Positions 17,507 to 25,813 of a stretch of DNA of 64,000 nucleotides are shown piece after piece. The number at the start of each line of letters is the position of its first letter. Position 1 is the first letter of the stretch. The DNA comes from Streptomyces umbrinus (GTDB lineage Bacteria > Actinomycetota > Actinomycetes > Streptomycetales > Streptomycetaceae). The DNA lies in assembly GCF_030817415.1 (NCBI RefSeq), contig NZ_JAUSZI010000002.1:434001-498000 (forward strand). Reading direction: 5' to 3'. The notes under the pieces were generated by a model. The model made no database searches, was not told where the DNA came from, and was given only the letters and a program-made list of their open reading frames with translations. The position numbers and the translations under genes are program-made.

Positions 17507-17665
17507 TCACGGACCCCCACCGGACAATTGTTCCACCCAGGCCAGGCGCCCTACCCCCTCGGGCCATTTGTTCGCGTCGCCGGGGTCCAGGCCGAACTTG
17601 ACCGCGCGGATGGCCATGCAGGAGCAGCACTCCTCCATGCGGCCGGTCAGCTTGCCGCCGTTCAT
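17507..17665 (-). CDS. Possible small Cys-containing protein, 52 residues
   Basis: The frame gives MNGGKLTGRMEECCSCMAIR and then a region ending WVEQLSGGGP. ECCSCM could bind a metal. The ribosome site is weak (GGGGCG). It lies between the HxlR gene and the CBM32 gene on the opposite strand. It may equally be the C-terminal tail of a decayed larger protein. I do not recognise a family. Confidence 0.3.
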   Translation of the reverse strand: MNGGKLTGRMEECCSCMAIRAVKFGLDPGDANKWPEGVGRLAWVEQLSGGGP

Positions 17666-17768
17666 GTACGTCGCCCCGTCGGCAGGTGCCCGAACGCGGT
17701 GAGTGCCGCAGGGAACTCCGAGAGTCTTGACGTGCGGACGGGGCGACCACAGAATGACCGCACACTCT

Positions 17769-17780
17769 GACAACGTTGTC
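17769..17780. promoter_or_regulatory. LacI-type operator, perfect 12-bp palindrome
   Basis: GACAACGTTGTC, a CG-centred palindrome of the kind bound by LacI-family sugar repressors. It ends directly before the ribosome site GAAAGG, 14 bp from the ATG of the CBM32 protein, so a bound repressor would block transcription of that gene. No LacI gene is in the window. Confidence 0.65.
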
Positions 17781-17794
17781 GAAAGGTCGCGTCC

Positions 17795-20700
17795 ATGTCG
17801 CAGCGCGCCGTGGGGTTCACCCGCCGTCAAACCATGCAACTCCTCGGCGCTTCGGGCATCGTGACCGGCCTCCCCCTCGCCATGGGTTCGGGCCGGGCCT
17901 CGGCAGCGACAACCGCGGCCGCCCCAGGAGTGGACCCTGTCTCCGACACGTACTACCGCGTCCTGCTCTCCCACACCCGGTGGTCGGAGCAGCAATGGGA
18001 TCCGGCCCAGGGCCACTACACCGACAAGGACTTCGGCTTCGCCGTCGTACTCGGCAACGCCGTCCTGCTGACCCGGGGCCCGTACGACGCCGAGCGTGCC
18101 GGAGTCGACAAGGACACCCTGCGCGCCAGGACCGTCGCCACCGTGAAGCACTTCGCGGCGTCCAACCGGCTGACCGGCGGCACCAAGTGGGGGCGGCGGC
18201 TGTTCTGGGACACCACGTTCCAGTCGTACTTCGTGCTCGCGGCCCGCCTGTTGTGGGACGACCTCGATGAGGTGACGCGCCGCAACGTCGACACCATCGC
18301 CCGCGAACAGGCGCAGTTCACCACGCAGTTGGGCACGGGGGACGATCCCGACTCCGGTGGCTGGACGCCGCACGGCCTGACCGGGGGATTCGAGGGCGAC
18401 ACCAAGTTGGAGGAGATGGGGGTCTATACCCAGTCGCTGGCTCCCGGTCTGGCGTGGGCGAGCGACGATCCGCGGTACGAGACTTGGCGCGCCGCGTTCG
18501 GCCGGTGGAGCCGCAACGAGGCGGGGCTGCCGGCCGCCGACCTGGCCAACCCGGCCCGCGTGGACGGGGTCGCCGTCAGCGCGAACACCGCTCAGAACCT
18601 CTATGACACGTTCATCGTCGAGAACCACGGTTCGTTCGGCCCGCACTATCAGGAAGAGCTCTGGCGTACTTCGGGACGCAACAGTGCCCACTTCCTCGCC
18701 GCGGCCCGCGCTCTGCCCGAGGTGTTCACGGCACAGCCGAACGCCGGGCCGTTGTGGCGCACCCTGCTCGGCGTGATGAGCGACGCCGGAGAGCCCCTGA
18801 TGCCGATGGTCGCCGATCGCGAGCACCTCTACGGACGGGACGTCATTCCGCTCGCCTTCCTGGCCCAGGTCGTCGGCGACCGGGCGGCGGCCCGCTGTGA
18901 AGTGGCCCTGGCCGAGCGCCTGGAGGCGTATCAGCAGTACCCGCCGCAGTACCGCCTCGCGAAGTTCTCGGGCGAGTCCAAGTACGAGCCGGAGGCCCGG
19001 GCCGAACTGGCCATCAGCTACCTGCTGCACGAGTGGCGGGCCCGGTCGGGGCAGGCACCCGTACGTCCCCTGTCACAGCGCGAGCTGTTCGAGCGGGCCA
19101 GCGGCGTCACGGACTACGGCCCGGGGCCCGGCCTCGTCTCCCATCAGTCACCGGGCGCGTGGTCCGGTGCGGTCAGCAAATCCGGCTTCGTGAAGTTCGC
19201 CTGGCAACCGGCCCATGACGACTGGCTGTTCGCACTCAGCGGTCCGACGCCGATGTTCCTGCCGAGCACCGGCGCCAAGGTCACCGGGCGTTCGGTCGTC
19301 ACCTACTCGCGGACGCGGGACGGGTTCGACGGCAGCGCGAGCCTGCTCACGCTGGACCGGGGGTACGCGGGGTTCACCACGCTGCCGTCCGGCGCCGTCG
19401 TGTACGCAAGCTCCGGGACGGCGTACGGCGAGGGCCACTTGCAGGTGCGCAACCTGACCATGCCCGGCATGCCGGGGCTGGACGGGAAGCGCACCTATCG
19501 GGCGGCCGAGGGAAGCACAACGGTCGTGGCCCGGAGCGGTGGCACGTCCGCCGGCCCACGCGTCGACGAACTCACCTTTCCTCGCGCCCGGTTCCGTCAT
19601 CTGCGCATGCTCGGGGTGCGCCCCGACCCGTCGTACGGCTATTCGCTGTACGCCTTCGAGATACGCGACGGAGCCTCGGGCCCCGACCTGGCGCGCGAGA
19701 CCGGTTCGACAGCCTCCGCCTCCTCCTTCGACCCGGGCAAGGAGCCCAGGCTCGCCGTCGACGGCAACGCCACCAGCCGCTGGGCGGTCTCGCGCGCGGA
19801 CCGTCCGCGGGCGGACAGCTGGATCGCGGTCGACCTGGGCGTGTCCCGGGACGTGGACCGGGTGACGCTTCGCTGGGAGGCCGCGGCGGGCCGCGCGTAC
19901 CGGATACAGGGATCGGTCGACGGGCAGCAGTGGACCGAACTGGGCGCCTGGCCGCGACCGGACCTCACCAGCCGCGGCGGATGGCTGGACATCGACGGCC
20001 GCGCGGGTCTCCTCGTACGAGGCGGCACCAACCCGATCTCGGTGTACGGAGACACGGTCGTCCTCTCCGACGGACCGGCCGACAGCGTGCTCATCGAGGC
20101 ACTCCCCCGCGCGACGCCCGAGGAACTGCGTACCGCGGCCGCCCGCAAGGCCCCCTCGACGCAGTCCGCAGAGGTGAAGGCAGCCCTCACCGACCACTAC
20201 CTGACCCTGTTCAACCTTTCCTCGGACTCCGTGAGCACCACCGTGACGGTCCCGGGTTCGCCTGCCGCGGGAATCCGCCTCTACCAAGGCGTTCAGACCG
20301 TCACCGAATCGGGCACGGCCTTCCACGCCGAACTGGCCGCCGCCTCTGCCGCCCTGGCGCCTGCGCGCCTGGTCCTCTCCGGCGGCCGCATTCCTGTCGG
20401 ACTCCGCGCCGAGGTGCGCGACGGCCGGACCGTACGACTCACCGGCCCCTCCTGCCACGTCACCGTCTCGGCACAGGGCAAGAGCATCGATGCCACGGTC
20501 CGGGCGGGCCGCACGACCACCGTCACCGTGCCACGCGCCACGGCCTACCCCCTCGCCGACCTGGCACTCGGCCGCACCACCTTCCCGACCGCGCCGCTGC
20601 CACCCGGTATGACGGACCCCAAGGCCGCGGTAGACGGCGACGCGGGCACCGCATGGAAGCCCGGTCCCGACGGTCGCATGGTCGTCGACCTGGGTGCCGA

Positions 20701-20920
20701 ACAGCACATCACCGAGATCCGGACCCAGTGGCGAGGAGGCCATGCCCCGGCGTCCCAGGTCGAGTTCAGCCTCGACGGCCGTACGTACAGTGGCGCCGCG
20801 CGGCTGTCGGCGCGTGGCGTCCTGCGTACCGACCGCACCGCCCGCTACGTGGCACTACGGGTCATGACATCGGCCGCGCGCCCTGCCTCACTCATCGCCC
20901 TCACTGTCACGCAGGAGTGA
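17795..20920 (+). CDS. Secreted CBM32 (F5/8 type C) carbohydrate-active protein, probable lyase or hydrolase
   Basis: A 1,041-residue exported protein. The N terminus has a twin-arginine signal (FTRRQTMQLLGASG, then Ala-rich cleavage region about residue 38). Residues about 50-450 are helix-rich with many Trp/Tyr (LFWDTTFQSYFVLAARLLW), suggesting an alpha/alpha toroid as in polysaccharide lyases; about 460-610 look beta-rich. One discoidin domain lies at about 640-750 (LAVDGNATSRWAVSR, SWIAVDLG) and a second at about 925-1041 (AAVDGDAGTAWKPG, MVVDLGAEQHITEIR). The catalytic family is not recognised. The LacI-type operator fits carbohydrate induction. CDS starts at ATG 17795 behind GAAAGG. Confidence 0.85.
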   Translation: MSQRAVGFTRRQTMQLLGASGIVTGLPLAMGSGRASAATTAAAPGVDPVSDTYYRVLLSHTRWSEQQWDPAQGHYTDKDFGFAVVLGNAVLLTRGPYDAERAGVDKDTLRARTVATVKHFAASNRLTGGTKWGRRLFWDTTFQSYFVLAARLLWDDLDEVTRRNVDTIAREQAQFTTQLGTGDDPDSGGWTPHGLTGGFEGDTKLEEMGVYTQSLAPGLAWASDDPRYETWRAAFGRWSRNEAGLPAADLANPARVDGVAVSANTAQNLYDTFIVENHGSFGPHYQEELWRTSGRNSAHFLAAARALPEVFTAQPNAGPLWRTLLGVMSDAGEPLMPMVADREHLYGRDVIPLAFLAQVVGDRAAARCEVALAERLEAYQQYPPQYRLAKFSGESKYEPEARAELAISYLLHEWRARSGQAPVRPLSQRELFERASGVTDYGPGPGLVSHQSPGAWSGAVSKSGFVKFAWQPAHDDWLFALSGPTPMFLPSTGAKVTGRSVVTYSRTRDGFDGSASLLTLDRGYAGFTTLPSGAVVYASSGTAYGEGHLQVRNLTMPGMPGLDGKRTYRAAEGSTTVVARSGGTSAGPRVDELTFPRARFRHLRMLGVRPDPSYGYSLYAFEIRDGASGPDLARETGSTASASSFDPGKEPRLAVDGNATSRWAVSRADRPRADSWIAVDLGVSRDVDRVTLRWEAAAGRAYRIQGSVDGQQWTELGAWPRPDLTSRGGWLDIDGRAGLLVRGGTNPISVYGDTVVLSDGPADSVLIEALPRATPEELRTAAARKAPSTQSAEVKAALTDHYLTLFNLSSDSVSTTVTVPGSPAAGIRLYQGVQTVTESGTAFHAELAAASAALAPARLVLSGGRIPVGLRAEVRDGRTVRLTGPSCHVTVSAQGKSIDATVRAGRTTTVTVPRATAYPLADLALGRTTFPTAPLPPGMTDPKAAVDGDAGTAWKPGPDGRMVVDLGAEQHITEIRTQWRGGHAPASQVEFSLDGRTYSGAARLSARGVLRTDRTARYVALRVMTSAARPASLIALTVTQE

Positions 20921-20966
20921 CCGCACCGAACACTTCCGGGGGTGGCCAGGACGTTGCCTCACCCCT

Positions 20967-22640
20967 TCAGCAACACCCGCCGTCGGCACCGCCGTTGACC
21001 GCTTCGAGGCGGCAGAAGCAGGACGCCTCGACCGGTACGTCCGCCAACGCCGTGGCGATCTTCAGTTGCTGGGCCACGATCTCCGCCTCCCCCGTCTTGC
21101 CCAGACGGACGAGACATTCGTGGAAGCCGTGCAGCGCCCAGACGTTGCCGGGGTGCTGCAACGCGCGAGGCAGCGTGTCGTCCAGGCCCAGGTCGGCCCG
21201 GTAGACGGCTTCGGCCTCCTCGACGCGGCCCTGTTCGAGGAGCAGGGCGCCGTAGGCGTGCCTGGTGGGCTGCATCCAGCCCCACGGTTCGTCGTAGGGG
21301 AGGTTGTCGTCCAGTTCGATGGACCGTTCCAGGGCGGCGAAGGCGGCCTCGTGGTTGCCCTTGCGGTACTCCAGTTCGCCGTCGAGCATCGCCGACGCGA
21401 TCGCGAGGATGTCGGCGCAGGTGTTGTTGAACAGCATCCGCGTCTCCGGAACCCGGGTGACCGCCTCGCGGAACAGTTCGCGTTCGGCCTCGGCCTCCTC
21501 GATCCGGCCGGTGGCCGAGAACGCGACACCGCGGGCGTAGTGGAGCATCGCGGTCGTCGCGCAGTAGAGTTTCGGGTCGGCGGGCAGCGGCAGTTCGACG
21601 ATGTCGGACCAGCGGCCGAACCGGATCAGCGCATGGACCCGCATGGCGAGGAATGCCTCAAGCCAGTCCGCCATGGGCGGGGACTGCACCCTCAACAGGT
21701 CCTCCGGGATGGAGGCTTCGAGCTGGGCGGCGGTCTCCAGGGCGGTCTGCGACTGGCCGAGGAACATCGCGCCGTAGATCTTGAAGTGGTAGTTGTGCGA
21801 CCGGTACAGCGTGTAGAAGTTCATCGCGCCGGCCCGCGCGCGGTACTTCTCGTCGGCGACGATCGCCGTGCTGTTGTCGGACACCACGCGCCGGTAGTCG
21901 CCGCAGAGCACGTCCAGGTGTGTGGGCATGTGCTGCAGGTGGCCGGCGTCGGGGACCAGTCCGCGCAGCCGGTCCGCGACGGGCAGCGCGGTTTCTGGGG
22001 CCGAGGACATCTCCATCAGGTGGATGTACATGTGCAGGATGCCCGGGTGGCGTGCCCCGGCCTCGGTGGCGATCGCCCGTTCCAGGACCGCCTTCGCGTC
22101 AAGCGTTCGCGCGCCCTCGGGGGGCTCTCCGGTGCGCAGGTCCCACAGCTGCCACGGGGTGAGGTTCATCAGCGCGTCGGCGTAGAGCGTGGCGATGTCG
22201 AGGTCGTCGGGGGCGAGTTCGTACACGGCGCGCATGCTGTCGGCGTAGGGCTCGTTCCACACCGAGCAGTCCTCGACCGCCTCCGCCTGCGGATAGCGGG
22301 CCCGCAGCGCGTCGATCAGCGCCTGTTCGACGGGGGTGGCGCCGGCCGCCCTCTGCTGTGCGAGCTCGACGGCGGCGTGGGTGCGGTCGACGGTACGGGC
22401 CAGGTCCTCGCCGTCGAAGAACTCCCAGGGCTTGTTGTAGTTGGGGCCCAGGGCGTAGGCGATGCCCCAGTGGGCCATGGCGCAGTCGGGATCGGCCGCC
22501 ACGGCCGCCTCGAAGCAGGAGACGGCTTCCTCGTGATGGAAGGCGTACGACCAGACCAGGCCGCGGTCGAACCACTTCTGGGCCTCGGCGGACGATGTCG
22601 TCACGGGCCGGTTGTGGGTGCCGAGATCGAAGTAGTCCAT
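20967..22640 (-). CDS. TPR-repeat protein with a cysteine-rich C terminus
   Basis: A 557-residue protein, mostly helical tetratricopeptide-like repeats: KWFDRGLVWSYAFHHEEAVS, FEAAVAADPDCAMAHWGIAY, and later AAFAALERSIELDDNLPY and LEQGRVEEAEAVYRADLGLD. A central HLQHMPTHLDVLCGDYRRV contains clustered His and Cys. The chain ends EASCFCRLEAVNGGADGGCC, with four Cys in the last 18 residues, which suggests metal or disulfide chemistry. No signal peptide. Function is unknown. It stands alone, convergent with the CBM32 gene. Confidence 0.82.
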   Translation of the reverse strand: MDYFDLGTHNRPVTTSSAEAQKWFDRGLVWSYAFHHEEAVSCFEAAVAADPDCAMAHWGIAYALGPNYNKPWEFFDGEDLARTVDRTHAAVELAQQRAAGATPVEQALIDALRARYPQAEAVEDCSVWNEPYADSMRAVYELAPDDLDIATLYADALMNLTPWQLWDLRTGEPPEGARTLDAKAVLERAIATEAGARHPGILHMYIHLMEMSSAPETALPVADRLRGLVPDAGHLQHMPTHLDVLCGDYRRVVSDNSTAIVADEKYRARAGAMNFYTLYRSHNYHFKIYGAMFLGQSQTALETAAQLEASIPEDLLRVQSPPMADWLEAFLAMRVHALIRFGRWSDIVELPLPADPKLYCATTAMLHYARGVAFSATGRIEEAEAERELFREAVTRVPETRMLFNNTCADILAIASAMLDGELEYRKGNHEAAFAALERSIELDDNLPYDEPWGWMQPTRHAYGALLLEQGRVEEAEAVYRADLGLDDTLPRALQHPGNVWALHGFHECLVRLGKTGEAEIVAQQLKIATALADVPVEASCFCRLEAVNGGADGGCC

Positions 22641-22777
22641 CGGTCCGCCTCTCCTGTGCTGCCTCCGTGGCCGGAGCCCCGAGGGACATCTCTACCACCG
22701 AGGCTAGAGGCGATACCGGACACGCCACAGCGATAACGGGCGACCGGAACGTACGACTGGAAGGTGCGACGCGAACA

Positions 22778-22808
22778 CCCGCCCGGACCTTGGCTCGGTC
22801 CGGGCGGG
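22778..22808. terminator. Strong hairpin terminator after the M4 protease
   Basis: CCCGCCCGGACC (22778-22789), loop TTGGCTC, GGTCCGGGCGGG (22797-22808): a perfect 12-bp stem, 19 bp beyond the protease stop on the minus strand. It also insulates the TPR gene promoter region (22641-22777). Confidence 0.7.
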
Positions 22809-22826
22809 CGTGAGAGCGGGCATGCG

Positions 22827-25100
22827 TCAGGGAGTGATCCTCCACTGCTGGATGTAGCCCACGTCGATCGACGCCACGTCACGCACCCGCAGCTTCCAGG
22901 TGCCCTCGACGGGCTGCGCCGAGGCGTCCACGACGAAGGTCTGGTCCACGTTGTCGGCCGCGCCGCCGCTGCGGTTCAGCAGCGAGTACACGGTCCCGTT
23001 GGGTCCGACCAGATCGACCGTCAGGTCACCCCGGTAGGTGTGCACGATGTTGACGTACACCTCCGTGGCCGCCGAGGCGTTGCCCGGACGGCCCGTGATG
23101 GTGACGGGCGACTCGACCACGGCACCGACGTCGGGGATGTCGACCCGGGTCGAGTTGCCGTAGACGTACGCCACCCGCCACTCGAAGGTGTCCGACACGG
23201 CGACACCCGTGCTGTCGGTCACCGTCACGGTGACGTCACTGGTGCCCGTCGTGGTCGGGACCCCGGAGATCAGCCCGCTGTCGCTGACGGTCAGGCCGTC
23301 GGGCAGGCCGGTGGCCTCATAGGTCAGCGTCGCGTCCGCGTTGGTCGTGTAGGCGTCGATCTGCAGGGACACCTCCTGGCCGACACCGGAGGTCTGGTCG
23401 TCGATCGGGGAGACGTTGACGCCCAGCGCTATGCGGTCGCCGACGTTGATGCCCGCCCAGGCGGCGGCGACGGCGAGGTAGGTGTCGCTGTAGGCACCGA
23501 AGAGGTCACCCGCGGCCCGCAGGGTCGCGACCCTGGCACCCGCGTAGTTGGTCGACGACGTCATGTACGTCGTCAGCGCCCGGTACCAGATCGCGGCCGC
23601 GTTCTCGATGCCGATGCCCGCGACCGGGACGCCGTCGGCGGTGGGGCTGTCGTAGTTCACCCCGTTGACGGTCTTCGCTCCGCTGCCCTCGGACAGCAGG
23701 TAGAAGAAGTGGTTCGCGGGACCGGAGGAGTAGTGGACGTCGATGCCGCCCAGCGAGGCGTCCCAGTTGTCGCGGGACTGGCCGTCCTTGGAGGGCTTGT
23801 CCATGTACCGCAGCGGGGTGCCGTTGCCGTTGATGTCGATCTTCTCGCCGACCAGGTAGTCGGGGACGTCGGCGTCCAGTCCGGCGTTGAACTCCACCGC
23901 CGCGGCGAAGATGTCGGAGGTCGCCTCGTTCAGGCCGCCCGACTCCCCCGAGTACGTCAGGTTGGCGGTGGCGCTGGTGACGCCGTGGGTCATCTCGTGG
24001 GCCGCCACGTCAAGCGAGGTCAGCGGCTTGGCGTTGCCCGACCCGTCGCCGTACGTCATGCAGAAGCAGGAGTCCTGCCAGAAGGCGTTGACGTAGTTGT
24101 TGCCGTAGTGGGCGCGGCTGTAGGCGGCGACACCGTCGTTGCGGATGCCGTTGCGGCCGTAAACGTTCTTGTAGTAGTCCCAGGTCGCGGCCGCGCCGAA
24201 GGCGACGTCCACACCGGCGGTCTGCCGGTTGCCCGGGGTGCCGTCGCCCCAGACATCGTTGTCATCCGTAAAGAGTGTGCCGGTGCCGGAGGTTCCCTGG
24301 TTCAGGTCGTACGTGCGCTGGCCCGCGCGATCGCCGTCGACCATCTGGTACGACGAACCGGACGCCGTGGTGCCGACCGCGACCGAGCCGTTGTACTGGC
24401 CCGTGCCCGTGCCGGTGTGCACGCTCTCGTACTTCGAGGCGACCTTGCCGGAGGCCGCGTCGGTGACGACGTGCAGTTCGCTGGGCGTGCCGTCCTCCTG
24501 GACCCCCTCGACGACGGATTCCCAGGCCAGGACCGGCTTGGACCCGGCGGCGGCCCAGACGACGAGCCGAGGCTTGCCCTCGACCTCGGAGCGCTCCACG
24601 TCGGCCGCCTTGCCGATCGCGAGCGCCTTGGTGGCGGCGCGGGCCGCGGAGATCTTCGGCGTGGTGGTGGGCACCGTGATGGTGGCGCCGGTGGCCTTGG
24701 ACGTGGTGGTCCGGCCGTTCTTCACGTGCAGCACCAGGTCACCGCCGAGGACCGGGAGTCCCGCGTAGGTGCGCTCGTACCGGGTGTGGGTCGTGCCGTC
24801 GGCGTCCTTGATGACGTCCTTGACGACGAGCTTCTCCCGCGAGCCGAGGCCGAGCTGATCGGCCGTGTCGCCGGCGTTGGCGGTCGCGCTCTTGAGGAGC
24901 ACGGTGCGCTTGGCGGGTGACAGCTCGGTCTGGGCCGCACCGGCACGCGGCGTGGCGGTGATCTTCGAGGAACCGGGATCCGCGGGTGCGGCGGACACGG
25001 GTCCGGCCTGGACACCAAGGACGAGCAGCGAGCTCGCGGTCGTGAGGGCCAGGGCCGCGGCGCGTCTGCGCCGGTGGGTGGAACGGTGATACCCGGACAA
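22827..25100 (-). CDS. Secreted M4 (thermolysin-family) metalloprotease with Ig-like and P domains
   Basis: A 757-residue secreted zinc endopeptidase. I chose TTG 25100 because GGAGGAG lies 6 nt upstream and it begins directly before the signal peptide (basic HRRRRAAA, then hydrophobic core, cut near VSA-AP, residue ~37). An FTP/PepSY propeptide spans about 50-220. The catalytic site is HEMTH (H368, E369, H372) with the third ligand E392 in GLNEATSD; VHYSSGPANHFFYLL carries the active-site His. After about residue 560 come an Ig-like putative-sugar domain (LTYEATGLPDGLTVSDSGLI) and a C-terminal P (proprotein-convertase) domain (HTYRGDLTVDLVGPNGT). It acts outside the cell in protein breakdown. 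Confidence 0.94.
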   Translation of the reverse strand: MSGYHRSTHRRRRAAALALTTASSLLVLGVQAGPVSAAPADPGSSKITATPRAGAAQTELSPAKRTVLLKSATANAGDTADQLGLGSREKLVVKDVIKDADGTTHTRYERTYAGLPVLGGDLVLHVKNGRTTTSKATGATITVPTTTPKISAARAATKALAIGKAADVERSEVEGKPRLVVWAAAGSKPVLAWESVVEGVQEDGTPSELHVVTDAASGKVASKYESVHTGTGTGQYNGSVAVGTTASGSSYQMVDGDRAGQRTYDLNQGTSGTGTLFTDDNDVWGDGTPGNRQTAGVDVAFGAAATWDYYKNVYGRNGIRNDGVAAYSRAHYGNNYVNAFWQDSCFCMTYGDGSGNAKPLTSLDVAAHEMTHGVTSATANLTYSGESGGLNEATSDIFAAAVEFNAGLDADVPDYLVGEKIDINGNGTPLRYMDKPSKDGQSRDNWDASLGGIDVHYSSGPANHFFYLLSEGSGAKTVNGVNYDSPTADGVPVAGIGIENAAAIWYRALTTYMTSSTNYAGARVATLRAAGDLFGAYSDTYLAVAAAWAGINVGDRIALGVNVSPIDDQTSGVGQEVSLQIDAYTTNADATLTYEATGLPDGLTVSDSGLISGVPTTTGTSDVTVTVTDSTGVAVSDTFEWRVAYVYGNSTRVDIPDVGAVVESPVTITGRPGNASAATEVYVNIVHTYRGDLTVDLVGPNGTVYSLLNRSGGAADNVDQTFVVDASAQPVEGTWKLRVRDVASIDVGYIQQWRITP

Positions 25101-25363
25101 GGTCTTCTCCTCCTGCGACAGCCGGCCCCTGGTGAGGGCCGACGGCGAGCGGACCGACTGGGTGCAGCCGGTCCGGAATGGGGGGGGTGGAGCGGGAAGG
25201 AGCTCCGCACCGGCCGACACGCGCAGGGCGCCCGAGGACGCGGCGACGCGTACGACGTGAGGGTGCGGGGATGTACGAGTGGGGGACATGGGAGGTGTGA
25301 CAGGTGTGACGATGTGAACGAACAGTGAATGTTCCACAGCAGAGTGACACCACTCGCACAGGG

Positions 25364-25381
25364 TTGTCATGGAAGTGACAA
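25364..25381. promoter_or_regulatory. Inverted repeat upstream of the M4 protease
   Basis: TTGTCA (25364-25369), six bases, TGACAA (25376-25381); a wider pair GTTGTC/GACAAC (25363-25368, 25382-25387) overlaps it. It lies about 265 bp before the protease start in a region without genes and may bind a regulator. No further support. Confidence 0.35.
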
Positions 25382-25499
25382 GACAACGGCTTGAATTGAC
25401 CATTGCCTGCTGTGAGTTCATCACCGCCGACGAACACTTTCAGCCGCTGCGCGAAGGCTGATCCGCTCGGCGCAGGGCAATCTCCGACTCGGTCTTCAG

Positions 25500-25770
25500 C
25501 GCCAGGGCATGTTCTCGGTTCTGATCTCGGTTTGGCGATAGGGCCCGCGCCAGTGGGTGGCCCGGCAGCAGACCCGTTGGCGCGTGCCTGAGGCGATGAT
25601 CGCCGAGACCGGCGCGTGGGAGCTGGTGGATGTGAACCTGGTCGGCGTGGACTCCACGGTGGCCCGCGCCCATTGGGATGCGGTCGGAATGGTGATGGAT
25701 CCGGAGTTGCTGGAAGGGCTGGAAGGGCTCGCGGGGCGGTCGCCCAGTCGCCCACGACGCCACCTGTACA
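25500..25770 (+). pseudogene. IS5-type transposase fragment
   Basis: One frame gives WELVDVNLVGVDSTVARAHW followed by DAVGMVMDPELLEGLE, the first catalytic-Asp region of IS5-type (DDE) transposases of streptomycetes (the DSTxxRAH pattern). Both ends of the gene are missing. The fragment ends about 45 bp before the ammonia-lyase homologue. Confidence 0.55.
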
Positions 25771-25813
25771 GCACCGTCCCAAGTCTGATCTCCCCGTATC
25801 GACTGGAGGCCTG

